DNA of 64,000 bases from Streptomyces durmitorensis (lineage in GTDB: Bacteria > Actinomycetota > Actinomycetes > Streptomycetales > Streptomycetaceae): the NCBI RefSeq assembly GCF_023498005.1, contig NZ_CP097289.1, forward strand, positions 8,308,001 through 8,372,000. The letters run 5' to 3'. Below, in pieces: positions 33,989 to 42,245 of the stretch. Positions within the stretch are counted from its first letter, which is position 1. The number at the start of each line of letters is the position of its first letter. Below the pieces are notes generated by a model that did not search any database, was not told the DNA's origin, and was given only the letters and a program-made list of their open reading frames with translations. The translations under genes were made by a program, and so were the position numbers.

Positions 33989-35349
33989 TTGTTCTGGTCG
34001 TTCCACTCGGCCTGAGCCTTGTTGAGCTGCTCGGCGAGGGTGTCGAGGAAGTCCTTCGCGGACATCTTGCCGAGCAGGACCTTCTGGTAGTTCGGCTCGT
34101 TGTCGGCCTTGCTGATGGTGTTCCAGTCGGGCAGGTAGTACGGCAGCTGCACGATCTTCAGCGAGCCGTCGTTGAGCGCGGCGGCGGCCAGCTTCGTCGG
34201 CTCGGCCTCGTTCACCCAGGCGTCCTTGGAGGCCGCGGTGTTGGCGGGGATGGCGCCCGCCGACTTGTTCCACTTGCTGTTGGACTCGTGCGAGGCCGCG
34301 AACTCGATGAACTTCCAGGCCGCGGCCTTCTTCTTGCTGGACTTGAACAGGCCGAGCCCGTCGACGGGGTTGGAGACCTGGACGCGGACGCCCGCGTCCG
34401 TCGTCGGGTTGGGCAGGCCGCGGAACTTGCCCTCACCGAGCGCCTTCACATGGTCCGTGTAGGAGCCGAGGTTGTGGCTGAGCATGCCGATCTGGCCCGT
34501 GTCCCACTGGGCGTTCATCTTCTTGAAGTCGTTGTTGACGTCGGCCGCGGGGGTGTTGTTCTTGTAGAGCGCGACGTACTTCTTCAACGCCTCCACGTTC
34601 TTGGGGTCGTTGACGGTGGCCTTGTCGCCGTCCCAGAACGATCCGATGCCGGACTGGCCGTACGCCGCGTCGAGCGCCTGCGCGATGGAGCCCTCGCCGC
34701 CGCGAATGGTGTACCCGAACTTGTTGTCGTCCTTGGCGGTGAGCTTCTTGGCCGCCGCGTAGAACTTGCCCCAGGTGGTGGGGGCTTCGAGGCCCGCGGC
34801 CTTGAACAGGTCGGTGCGGTAGTACAGCACGCCGTTGCTCGCGGACGTCGGCACCGTGAAGAGCCGGTTGCCGCCGCCCGCGGCCCGGACGCTGTCGATC
34901 ATGCCCGGGTTCAGCTTGCCCTCCAGGGAGCTCTGGCTCAGCCGGTCGTCCAGCGGTTCCAGGGCGTCCTGCGCGGAGATCCCGGCGAGCATCGCGGCGC
35001 CGACACCGCCGACGTCCGGCAGGCCGCCGCCCTGGATGGCGGTGTCGTACTTGGACTGGACGCTCTCGGCGGGGATCGGCACGTACTTGACGTGGATGTC
35101 CGGGTTCTTCGCCTCGAAGTCCTTGATGATCTCCTTCCAGACGTCGGTGCGGACACCGCCGTTGTTGTCCCAGAAGGTGATCTCGCCCTTCCCCGAACCC
35201 TCCTTGCCCTTGTCCCCGCCGGCCCCGCTGCCGTCGTCGCCACAGGCGGTGGCGGTCAGCGCGAACGCGGCGGTGAAGGCGACGGCGGCCACCGCGCGAC
35301 GGCTTCTGTTTCTCCTGCTGTTTCTGTTTCCACGGATGGTGAAGTTCAT
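33985..35349 (-). CDS. Sugar ABC transporter substrate-binding lipoprotein
   Basis: A 454-residue binding protein starting at the ATG at 35349. The N-terminus is very basic and Asn/Arg-rich, then a lipoprotein signal with LTATAC (Cys about 36), followed by a Gly/Lys linker and GEITFWDNNGGVRTDVWKEIIKDFEAKNPDIHVKYV. It belongs to the CUT1 class. Unusually, its gene lies in mid-operon, after GH43 and PL1, while its two permeases are the first genes (41.2-42.1 kb). The probable cargo is rhamnogalacturonan- or pectin-derived oligosaccharides, judged from the neighbours. Confidence 0.87.
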   Translation of the reverse strand: MNFTIRGNRNSRRNRSRRAVAAVAFTAAFALTATACGDDGSGAGGDKGKEGSGKGEITFWDNNGGVRTDVWKEIIKDFEAKNPDIHVKYVPIPAESVQSKYDTAIQGGGLPDVGGVGAAMLAGISAQDALEPLDDRLSQSSLEGKLNPGMIDSVRAAGGGNRLFTVPTSASNGVLYYRTDLFKAAGLEAPTTWGKFYAAAKKLTAKDDNKFGYTIRGGEGSIAQALDAAYGQSGIGSFWDGDKATVNDPKNVEALKKYVALYKNNTPAADVNNDFKKMNAQWDTGQIGMLSHNLGSYTDHVKALGEGKFRGLPNPTTDAGVRVQVSNPVDGLGLFKSSKKKAAAWKFIEFAASHESNSKWNKSAGAIPANTAASKDAWVNEAEPTKLAAAALNDGSLKIVQLPYYLPDWNTISKADNEPNYQKVLLGKMSAKDFLDTLAEQLNKAQAEWNDQNK

Positions 35350-35411
35350 GGTCGGCTCTCTTCTCCAGATGTACGGGTGTACGTGTTCGGGTGGTGCGAG
35401 GTGCTGTGGGG

Positions 35412-36455
35412 TCAGGGGGCGATCGCCTTCTGCGGCCCGGAGAACTTCTTCACCAGGCGGGGCACGGCCGCCGCCGGGTCGAGGTCGTAGGCGTAGAGGT
35501 CGCGCGGTTCGAAGGCCGCGCCGTGCGTGTCGTGGCGCCCCGTCGTGTTCTTCGTGATCGAGCCGCGCTGCACCAACTCGGCCGTCTCGTCGGCCTGGTA
35601 GGGGTGCTGGACGTCCTCGTAGAAGCTGTTCTCGATGACCATCTTCGTCTTGCCGCGCGCCCAGTTGCCGTAGGTCCACACCGGGTCGCCGTCGGTGACC
35701 TGCGCGGACACGTAGTTGTTGTAGAGGTGCGCATAGGCGCAGTTGTCCGCGGACGGATTGCGCTGCTTGGTGCCGCTGAACCAGTTGTGGTCGATGGTCA
35801 CCTGCGTCTTGACCTGGTCGGTCCAGCCGATGCCGAACGCCTTGTTGTGGTTCTCGAAGCGGTTGTACGAGACGGTGACGTACTCGCTGTCCTTGCGCAG
35901 GTCGATCAGGCCGTCGCCCATGCGCGTGAGCCGGTTGTGGTCGATCCAGACGTGGTCGACGGAGTCCATCTGGATCGCGTCGAAGTCCTGCGTCTTGCCG
36001 TCCCAGTCGCCCTCGACGTACGAGTCGCGGATGGTGAGATTGCGGATGATGACGTTGCTCGTGCCGGGGTTCAGGTGCAGCTCGCCGTGGACGATCTCGC
36101 CGGACGTGCCGACGCCGACGATCGTCTTGTCCGACGCCACCACGATGTCCGAGCCGAACGGCTCGACGGCCACCGTGCCCTTCACGCGGATGACGTAGGG
36201 CTCGGCGGCGCCCGCGTACCTGGCGAGCGAGGCCCGGTCGGTGACGGTGACGACCTTGCCGCCCGCGCCCCCGGTGGTGCCCCCGGCCAGCGAGGCGAAG
36301 CCGTGCGCGGTGCCGGAGAGACGGTCGTGGGACGGGGCCGCCGAGGCCCGTGCCGGGTCGTGCACGGTCGTCAGGCCGAGGACGACGGCCAGCGCGGCCA
36401 CCGCGGCGAGGGCACGGGCCCTCAGGCGTCTCGTGCTGTGCAGGTGCTGCTCCAT
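35412..36455 (-). CDS. Secreted pectate lyase, PL1 family (third PL1)
   Basis: A 347-residue lyase starting at the ATG at 36455 with GGGAGCCGCA before it. Residues 1-38 are a signal peptide. The beta-helix carries FASLAGGTTGGAGGKVVTVTD, NVIIRNLTIRDSYVEGDWDG, VWIDH (169-173) and SGTKQRNPS as the catalytic Arg region, so it is closer to the pectate/pectin lyase group with KQRNP than to the other PL1 enzymes here. It lies between GH43 and the binding-protein gene in the pectin operon, with gaps of 29 and 62 bp. Confidence 0.91.
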   Translation of the reverse strand: MEQHLHSTRRLRARALAAVAALAVVLGLTTVHDPARASAAPSHDRLSGTAHGFASLAGGTTGGAGGKVVTVTDRASLARYAGAAEPYVIRVKGTVAVEPFGSDIVVASDKTIVGVGTSGEIVHGELHLNPGTSNVIIRNLTIRDSYVEGDWDGKTQDFDAIQMDSVDHVWIDHNRLTRMGDGLIDLRKDSEYVTVSYNRFENHNKAFGIGWTDQVKTQVTIDHNWFSGTKQRNPSADNCAYAHLYNNYVSAQVTDGDPVWTYGNWARGKTKMVIENSFYEDVQHPYQADETAELVQRGSITKNTTGRHDTHGAAFEPRDLYAYDLDPAAAVPRLVKKFSGPQKAIAP

Positions 36456-36484
36456 TGCGGCTCCCAACAGGCGTACGGGAAGGG

Positions 36485-38038
36485 TCAGTCGGTGGTGGTG
36501 ACGCGGAAGTGTGTGAACAGCGCCGTCCCGGCCCCGTTCCGTCCCGCCGGGGCCGTGGCGAACAGGCCGAGCAGCGCGCCCACCCACCGCCACGGCGTCG
36601 CGGCGAAGACCTGGCCCGAGGGGCGGAATCCGTCGCCGGTGTCGGCCAGGAAGCGGCAGCGGGCGCCGTCCGCGATGTCGATCCGCAGCCGTGCGGTGCC
36701 GTCCGGGGCCGCGCGCGGATGCTCGGCGTCCCGCTCCCGCTCGGCGACGGACTCGGCGAACCGGTGGACGAGCCGGACCGTCCCCGTGACGTCACGTTCG
36801 AGGCCGATCCAGCTGAAGGCGTCGCCGAGCACGGCGAGCCCGGCCCTGGCCTCGGCCGCCGTGCCGTCGAGCCGCAGACCGACCTCGACGGTGCACGGCG
36901 CGAGCGGGAGCCGCTGGGTCAGGACATGCGGCAGGCGGCGCAGGTCGTGGGCGTCCGCGGAGCGCACGCAGGCAAGGCGCAGACCGTCCGCGGCGTGCGA
37001 AGTGGCCCAGCCGTCACGAGGGTTGGCGGACCACTGCCACTGGCGGCCGTGGCGCCCGCCGGGGAAGTCGTCGTCGGTGGCGGGCGCGGACACGGGCTGC
37101 GGAGGCAGACCGGGCTTCTGGTGTACGTCGACGGGGGCGCCGCCGTCCCCGATCACCGGCCAGCCGTCCGTGCCCCAGCGCAGCGGCTGGAGGTGGACGA
37201 CACGGCCGTAGGCGCCGCGCTGCTGGAAGTGCAGGAACCAGTCGTCGCCGGAGGGGGTGCGCACCCAGCCGCCCTGGTGGGGGCCGTTGACGGCGGTGTC
37301 GCCCTGCTCCAGGACGATCCGTTCCTCGTAGGGGCCGTGGAAGGAGCGTGAACGGAAGGCGCCCTGCCAGCCGGTCTCCACCCCGCCGGCGGGAGCGAGG
37401 ATCCAGAACCAGCCGTCGTGGCGGTAGAGCTTGGGCCCCTCCAGGGTGAACCAGCCGGGGATCCGGTCGGCGTCGATCAACACCCGCCCCTCGTCGAGGA
37501 GTTCACGCCCGTCAAGGCTCATGCGGTGGCCGGTGAGCCGGTTCTTGACGCCGGAGCGCGACTTGGCCCAGGCGTGCACGAGATACGCCTCGCCGCGCTC
37601 CTCGTCCCACAGCGGGCAGGCGTCGATGAGACCCTTGCCCTCCTTGACGAGGTGCGGGGCGCTCCAAGGGCCACGTATGTCAGGGGAGTTGACCTGGAAC
37701 ACACCGTGGTCGGGGTCGCCCCAGAAGATCCAGAACCGCCCCTCGTGATGCCGGATCGACGGCGCCCACACCCCGCAGTCGTGGCGCGGCGCGGCGAACG
37801 ACTCCGCGGGTTCGAGGCGATCGAGGGCGTGCCCGATCAGGGTCCAGTTCACCAGGTCGCGGGAGTGCAGCAGCGGAAGGCCCGGGGCGCGCCCGAAGCT
37901 GGACGCGGTGAGGTAGAAGTCGTCGCCGACCCGGACGACGTCGGGGTCGGACCAGTCGGCGGCGAGGACGGGATTGCGATAGGTCCCGTCACCGAGGTCG
38001 CCCAGCTTGTACGGGCCCGCGGCCCGGGGCGCGGTCAC
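36485..38038 (-). CDS. GH43 glycosidase with C-terminal lectin-like domain, intracellular
   Basis: A 517-residue enzyme without a signal peptide. The GTG at 38038 overlaps the DUF6807 stop. The N-terminal five-bladed propeller (about 1-310) has base Asp in DWSDPDVVRVGDDFYLTASSF, the second Asp in LIDACPLWDEERGEAYLVHAW, and acid Glu in FTLEGPKLYRHDGWFWI; the C-terminal part (about 330-517) is the concanavalin-like domain common in beta-xylosidase/arabinofuranosidase GH43 members. The substrate may be arabinosyl, xylosyl or galactosyl side chains of imported oligosaccharides. Confidence 0.87.
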   Translation of the reverse strand: MTAPRAAGPYKLGDLGDGTYRNPVLAADWSDPDVVRVGDDFYLTASSFGRAPGLPLLHSRDLVNWTLIGHALDRLEPAESFAAPRHDCGVWAPSIRHHEGRFWIFWGDPDHGVFQVNSPDIRGPWSAPHLVKEGKGLIDACPLWDEERGEAYLVHAWAKSRSGVKNRLTGHRMSLDGRELLDEGRVLIDADRIPGWFTLEGPKLYRHDGWFWILAPAGGVETGWQGAFRSRSFHGPYEERIVLEQGDTAVNGPHQGGWVRTPSGDDWFLHFQQRGAYGRVVHLQPLRWGTDGWPVIGDGGAPVDVHQKPGLPPQPVSAPATDDDFPGGRHGRQWQWSANPRDGWATSHAADGLRLACVRSADAHDLRRLPHVLTQRLPLAPCTVEVGLRLDGTAAEARAGLAVLGDAFSWIGLERDVTGTVRLVHRFAESVAERERDAEHPRAAPDGTARLRIDIADGARCRFLADTGDGFRPSGQVFAATPWRWVGALLGLFATAPAGRNGAGTALFTHFRVTTTD

Positions 38039-38889
38039 GCGGTCACCGCCTTGCGGACGAGCCCGGCGGCCTCGGCCCGGCTCGGGCGGCCGTCGGCGAC
38101 GACGGTGACGACGCGGCGTACGACGGTCGCGCCGGGGCCGATCGGCAGGCGCCGCGCGTGCGCGAGGGAGGAGCCCACACCCGGATACTCCGCGGTCCGC
38201 ACGAACCACGGATCGAGCCGCGTCTCGGGCGTCGCCCCGGCGAAGACGAGGGTCCAGCCCTGGCCCGCGAGAGCCAGCCAGTCGGCAGCGGCGCCATGCA
38301 CGGCGGCCTCGCCGTCGGCGTCCGCGGTGAACACCTCGGGGGCCTGCCGCTCCTTGGGCGCACGCCAGAAGAAGCCTCCGTAGGCGGCGCCGGAGCGGCC
38401 GTTGGTGGCGGGGCTGCCGAGGGAGATCTCCGCGGCGGCCGGGTTGGTGAGGGAGAAGGTGAAGTCGAGGGCCCAGGCGGAGGTGGTGAGGGGTGTGACG
38501 GCGACGGTGCGCCGCTCGCGAAGGAGCTCGCACTCGCCGTCGAGCCAGCCGATCTCCTCGACGAACCCGTCGGGGTCGCGCAGCTTGAACTCCAGGTGGC
38601 GCTGTTCACCGTGGTTGTCGAGTTCGGTCGGCCCCTGGTCGCGTACGTAGGTGCGCCCGCCCCAGAAGTTGCGGCCCGCCGCGTCGGGCACGGCGACGCC
38701 CACGCCGAGGTGGTGGGGGTGGTCGGCGGGGCCGTACTCGGTGACGGGGAGGCCGCCGAAGGTGCGGACGGGGTGGAGGTAGGGGCGGGGCGCGAGCCGT
38801 GCGTCGGCCGAGGGGTGGATGACGTAGCGGCCGACGGGGCGGCCCGAGCAGCGCAGCATGAGCGCGGTGTCGGTCGCGGTTCTGTTCAT
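38035..38889 (-). CDS. DUF6807 (PmoA-like) family protein
   Basis: A 284-residue cytoplasmic protein of the family once named methane oxygenase PmoA and now DUF6807. Recognised by the YLHPVRTFGGLPVTEYGPADHPHHLGVGVAV stretch, GRNFWGGRTYV, and the later NGRSGAAYGGFFWRAP, all of which recur in these proteins. The biochemical activity is not established. It is often found next to Gfo/Idh/MocA oxidoreductases, as here, within carbohydrate clusters. It begins at an ATG after GAGGTGAGAACGCC, 92 bp from the oxidoreductase gene, and is coupled to the GH43 gene downstream. Confidence 0.78.
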   Translation of the reverse strand: MNRTATDTALMLRCSGRPVGRYVIHPSADARLAPRPYLHPVRTFGGLPVTEYGPADHPHHLGVGVAVPDAAGRNFWGGRTYVRDQGPTELDNHGEQRHLEFKLRDPDGFVEEIGWLDGECELLRERRTVAVTPLTTSAWALDFTFSLTNPAAAEISLGSPATNGRSGAAYGGFFWRAPKERQAPEVFTADADGEAAVHGAAADWLALAGQGWTLVFAGATPETRLDPWFVRTAEYPGVGSSLAHARRLPIGPGATVVRRVVTVVADGRPSRAEAAGLVRKAVTA

Positions 38890-38949
38890 GGCGTTCTCAC
38901 CTCGGTGGGGTCTCGGCGATGGGGATGGAGAGACGGCTGGCTCGGGAGT

Positions 38950-38990
38950 GCGCCCCGTAAGGGGCGCGGGGAACTGCGCGATCAGCCCCC
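38950..38990. repeat. Streptomyces-type short palindromic intergenic repeat
   Basis: GCGCCCC-GTAA-GGGGCGC forms a perfect 7-bp stem (38950-38967), followed by GGGGAACTGCGCGATCAGCC. This unit is known from many Streptomyces genomes, usually between genes. Here it sits inside an operon, between the oxidoreductase and DUF6807 genes, and its tail provides the oxidoreductase stop codon (38982-38984). Confidence 0.75.
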
Positions 38991-40247
38991 ACCGGACCGT
39001 GGGTCTGGCACCGCACTGCCGACGCGGTGCTCGGGTGCGGGGGCCGGAGTCTCGGGGGGCCGAGCGGCCGGGGCCCCGTACGGCAGCGCCCAGAACGTGC
39101 CGAGCTCCGCGTAGCCGCACAGCGTGTCGGCGCTCGCCGCGACGAGGCCGTCGATGCCGTGCACGATGCGGCGCCGCACGCCCTCGTGCTCACCGGGCAC
39201 GGAGCGCCAGGCCTCGACGGGCAGGGGCCGCGGATCGGGCGCACGGCGTATCGACTCGACGACCTTCATGAAGGCGCCCGTGGACGCCGGCGGAACCAGC
39301 AGCTCGGCGCGGCCCGCGAGATGGTCGACGAGGTTCTCCAGGAGGTCCGTCCGCCCGTGAAGGACCTCCTCGGGCCCGTGCCCGGCGCGCTGCACGAGCA
39401 CCCGGTCCTGCTTGTACCAGAACGTGATGCGGCCCTGGGTGCCGTGCACGATGACGTACGGCTCGTCGGGACGCTCGGCGCAGAGGGTCGCGGCGACGCC
39501 GATGCGGCCGCCGCGCGCGGTGGCGATCCCCACGAACGAGGTGTCGTCGGACTCGATGGCGTTGGCGCGGAACAGCTCCGTGTCCACCCGCGTGACGTCA
39601 TCGGCCCGCGGGGAGCCGTCGACCGCGAGGGCGGTGGCGACGGCGTGGGCGAGGGGGTTGGTCAGGACCCCGTCCACGACGTCCACGCCGTCCAGACGGC
39701 GCCGCCCGGCCCAGGGCGCGCGCCGGTAGTACGCCTCGTCACGCGCCCAGGCACCCGCCGCGCCGACCCCCATCGACGCGCCGATGACCCCGTCGGCGAC
39801 CAGCGCGCGGATCGCGGGCACGGCATGTGAGCCGAGTGACTGGAACCCGACCTGACAGGCCACCCCCGCTGCGGCCACCGCGTCGGTGATCCGCCGGAAG
39901 TCGGCGTACGAAGGGGCGGGCGGCTTCTCCAGGAGCAGGTGCACGCCCCGTGCGGCGGCGGCGACGGCCAGGTCCGCGTGGGTGGGGATGGGCGTGCAGA
40001 TCACGGCGACGGCGGCTCCGGTGGCGTCGAGCAGACCGGCGAAGTCCGCGGACTGCGCGGGCTCACCGAGCCCGTCGAGCTCGGCGCCGGCCAGCGGTTC
40101 GAGCTCACAGATCCCCACGAGCCGTACGCGGCCCGCCTGCTGGAGGCGCCGGATGTTCTCCAGGTGCCATCTGCCGTGCCCGCGCGCACCGGCGAGGACC
40201 AGCGGGAGCGGGGTGCGGGGCGCCGCGGGCCCCGGGCCTGGGGTCAT
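38982..40247 (-). CDS. Gfo/Idh/MocA-family oxidoreductase
   Basis: A 421-residue NAD(P)-dependent sugar oxidoreductase-like protein. The N-terminal Rossmann fold (LVLAGARGHGRWHLENIRRL) has GARGHGR where the family has GxGxxG; the family motif EKP is present in LLLEKPPAPSYADF. The C-terminal domain is of usual length, but the last 30 residues are Pro-rich and run into the palindromic repeat, suggesting that the repeat has altered the end of the gene. It lies 34 bp after the second permease gene. It may oxidise or epimerise a sugar released by the operon's hydrolases. Confidence 0.84.
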   Translation of the reverse strand: MTPGPGPAAPRTPLPLVLAGARGHGRWHLENIRRLQQAGRVRLVGICELEPLAGAELDGLGEPAQSADFAGLLDATGAAVAVICTPIPTHADLAVAAAARGVHLLLEKPPAPSYADFRRITDAVAAAGVACQVGFQSLGSHAVPAIRALVADGVIGASMGVGAAGAWARDEAYYRRAPWAGRRRLDGVDVVDGVLTNPLAHAVATALAVDGSPRADDVTRVDTELFRANAIESDDTSFVGIATARGGRIGVAATLCAERPDEPYVIVHGTQGRITFWYKQDRVLVQRAGHGPEEVLHGRTDLLENLVDHLAGRAELLVPPASTGAFMKVVESIRRAPDPRPLPVEAWRSVPGEHEGVRRRIVHGIDGLVAASADTLCGYAELGTFWALPYGAPAARPPETPAPAPEHRVGSAVPDPRSGGG

Positions 40248-40281
40248 CGGATCCTCCCCGGAAGGGATGACGACAGGTGGC

Positions 40282-41193
40282 TCATCCCTTCACCGCCCCT
40301 GCGCTGAACCCGGTGACCAGCCACTTCTGGATGAAGGCGAAGACGATCACGACGGGCAGGGCGGCGATGACGCCTCCCGCCGCGAGCGCGCCGAGGTCGA
40401 CGCTGTCGGCGCCCATCAGGGTGGCGAGGCCGACCGGGATCGTCTGCTTGTCCTGGTTGGAGAGGAACATCAGGGCGAACAGGAAGTGGTTCCAGCTGTG
40501 CACGAAGGCGAAGGAGCCGACCGCTATCAGACCCGGCCGCAGCAGGGGCAGGACCACGGCGCAGAAGGCGCGGAAGCGTCCGCAGCCGTCGACCCAGGCG
40601 GCCTCCTCCAGGGAGTACGGCACGTTCTTGATGAACCCGCTGATCAGGATCATCGAGAGCGGCAGCTGGAAGACGGCCTCGGCGATGATGACGCTGCCCA
40701 GTGAGTTGATCATCTGGAGGTTGGCGAAGATCTGGAAGAGCGGCACCAGCATCAGCGCGCCGGGGATGAACTGCGAGCACAGCAGCGCCAGCATGAAGCC
40801 GCGCTTGATCTTGAAGTCGAAACGGGCGAGGGCATAGCCGCCGGCCAGGGCGACGAGCGTCGTCATCAGCATCGACAGGACGCCGACGATGAGGCTGTTC
40901 TGGAAGAAGAGCGCGAAGCTCCGCTCGGTCCACACCTTGTCGAAGTGCTCGAACGTGATCGGCCAGGGGAGCAGCGAGGTCGAGCCCGCCGGTCGGATGG
41001 CGAAGAGCAGCATCCAGTAGAAGGGGATGATGGTGAAGAGGAGGTAGAGGCCGAGCGGGAGGTAGATCTGCCAGCGGGGGGCCTCGTCCCAAGGGCGCCG
41101 CTTGGGGGCGCGCGGGCCGCCGTCGCGCGGCCTGGTGGGTGCGGTGGTGGCCGCCATGTGGGCTTCCCTGTCGAGGTGCTGAGTGGTGGTCAC
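40282..41193 (-). CDS. Sugar ABC transporter permease (MalG type) of the pectin operon
   Basis: A permease of 303 residues from the GTG at 41193, which overlaps the upstream permease stop; an ATG at 41157 behind AGGGAAGCCCAC is an equally good start and would give 291 residues. Six membrane helices are evident, and the EAA loop is YSLEEAAWVDGCGRFRAFCAVVLPLLRP. It ends in the typical FSAGAVKG tail. With the next gene it forms the channel that the binding protein at 33985-35349 feeds. Confidence 0.88.
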   Translation of the reverse strand: MTTTQHLDREAHMAATTAPTRPRDGGPRAPKRRPWDEAPRWQIYLPLGLYLLFTIIPFYWMLLFAIRPAGSTSLLPWPITFEHFDKVWTERSFALFFQNSLIVGVLSMLMTTLVALAGGYALARFDFKIKRGFMLALLCSQFIPGALMLVPLFQIFANLQMINSLGSVIIAEAVFQLPLSMILISGFIKNVPYSLEEAAWVDGCGRFRAFCAVVLPLLRPGLIAVGSFAFVHSWNHFLFALMFLSNQDKQTIPVGLATLMGADSVDLGALAAGGVIAALPVVIVFAFIQKWLVTGFSAGAVKG

Positions 41194-42146
41194 TTGTCCT
41201 GACCTCCGAACTTGCTCAGCCGCAGATAGACCATCGAGCAGAAGAGGAGGATCACGAACGCGATGGACGTCAGCGCGGATGCGTAGCCGAAGTCGTGCGA
41301 GTCGACGGCGATGGACGCGATGCGCAGCGGCAGGGTCGTCGTCTCGCCCGCGGGTCCGCCGCCGGTGAGGGTGTAGAGCAGGTCGACGTTGTTGAACTCC
41401 CAGACCGCGCGAAGCAGCGTGGAGAGAATGATCGCGTCCTTCAGGTGCGGCAGCGTGATGTGGAAGAACTGCCGGAAGCGGCTCGCGCCGTCCACCTCCG
41501 CGGCCTCGTACAGATCCTTCGAGACGGACTGGAGGTCGGCGAGGATGAGGATCGCGAAGAAGGGGACGCCGCGCCAGAGTTCGGCGACGACGACGGCAGG
41601 GAAGACGGTGCTGGTGTCCGAGAGCCAGGACGTGCCGTACGAGCCGATCCCCATGTCCGCGAGGTAACGGGTGATGCCCGTCTGCGAGTTGAAGATCAGC
41701 AGCCAGATCGTCGAGGTGAGCACGCCGGAGACGGCCCACGGCGAGAAGACCAGGGCGCGCGCCATCGCACGGCCGATGAAGGTCTGGTTGACGATCAGCG
41801 CGAGCCCCAGGCCGAGGAGCAGTTGCAGGACGACCTCGACGGCGACCCACTGGAGGCTGAAGCCGAGCGTCTGCCAGAACTGCGGGTCCTCGGTGAACGC
41901 GGTGACGAAGTTGTCGAAGCCCGCGAAGCCGTCACGCCAGGGCTTCGTGGGGTTGTAGTGGCGCAGGCTGTAGTAGAAGACGCTGATGACCGGGTAGGCG
42001 ATGAAGCCCAGCATCAGGAGTCCGGCCGGCGCGATCAGCAGATACGGGAGGCGGCGCGGGGTCGCTCCCGTTCGGCGCCGGTGCGCACCCGGCGTGCGGC
42101 GCCGGGGCGGTGGCTGCGGTGGCGCTTTCGCCACAGCTGAGGCCAT
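41190..42146 (-). CDS. Sugar ABC transporter permease (MalF type), first gene of the pectin operon
   Basis: A 318-residue permease with a basic, Pro-rich cytoplasmic start and six membrane helices. The EAA loop is DLYEAAEVDGASRFRQFFHITLPHL. It opens a run of ten minus-strand genes down to CE8 at 30673, all with gaps under 100 bp and several 4-bp overlaps, so one long transcript is likely. Two operator-like palindromes lie in the 99-bp gap upstream. Confidence 0.89.
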   Translation of the reverse strand: MASAVAKAPPQPPPRRRTPGAHRRRTGATPRRLPYLLIAPAGLLMLGFIAYPVISVFYYSLRHYNPTKPWRDGFAGFDNFVTAFTEDPQFWQTLGFSLQWVAVEVVLQLLLGLGLALIVNQTFIGRAMARALVFSPWAVSGVLTSTIWLLIFNSQTGITRYLADMGIGSYGTSWLSDTSTVFPAVVVAELWRGVPFFAILILADLQSVSKDLYEAAEVDGASRFRQFFHITLPHLKDAIILSTLLRAVWEFNNVDLLYTLTGGGPAGETTTLPLRIASIAVDSHDFGYASALTSIAFVILLFCSMVYLRLSKFGGQDK

Positions 42147-42189
42147 GTCTGCTTCTCCGTTCTCATGGGCGGCACACAGTCGGCGAGAT

Positions 42190-42199
42190 GAAGCGCTTC
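42190..42199. promoter_or_regulatory. LacI-type operator core GAAGCGCTTC before the pectin operon
   Basis: The 10-bp core of TCGAAGCGCTTCGA, flanked here by AT and GC instead of TC and GA. It lies 44 bp upstream of the first permease start. Confidence 0.5.
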
Positions 42200-42207
42200 G
42201 CAGACAT

Positions 42208-42227
42208 TGTTCGAGATCTCGTACAAA
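42208..42227. promoter_or_regulatory. Operator candidate TTGTTCGAGATCTCGTACAA
   Basis: A 20-bp palindrome with one mismatched pair, next to the LacI-type core and upstream of the ten-gene operon. TTGTTCGATCTCTCG at 26918 is related. The length and form suit an IclR- or GntR-type dimer, but no assignment is possible from sequence. Confidence 0.5.
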
Positions 42228-42245
42228 AAGAGTGGTCGGGAGGGC

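Noticed and set aside
34862..34872. CGGTTGCCGCC inside the binding-protein gene as a GGCAACC promoter
   Set aside because: It lies in the middle of a coding region on an amino-acid stretch of ordinary composition, with no gene start nearby.
37418..38383. Long plus-strand frames opposite the GH43 and DUF6807 genes
   Set aside because: GC-skew shadows of the real minus-strand genes, low in hydrophobic periodicity and without a ribosome-binding site.
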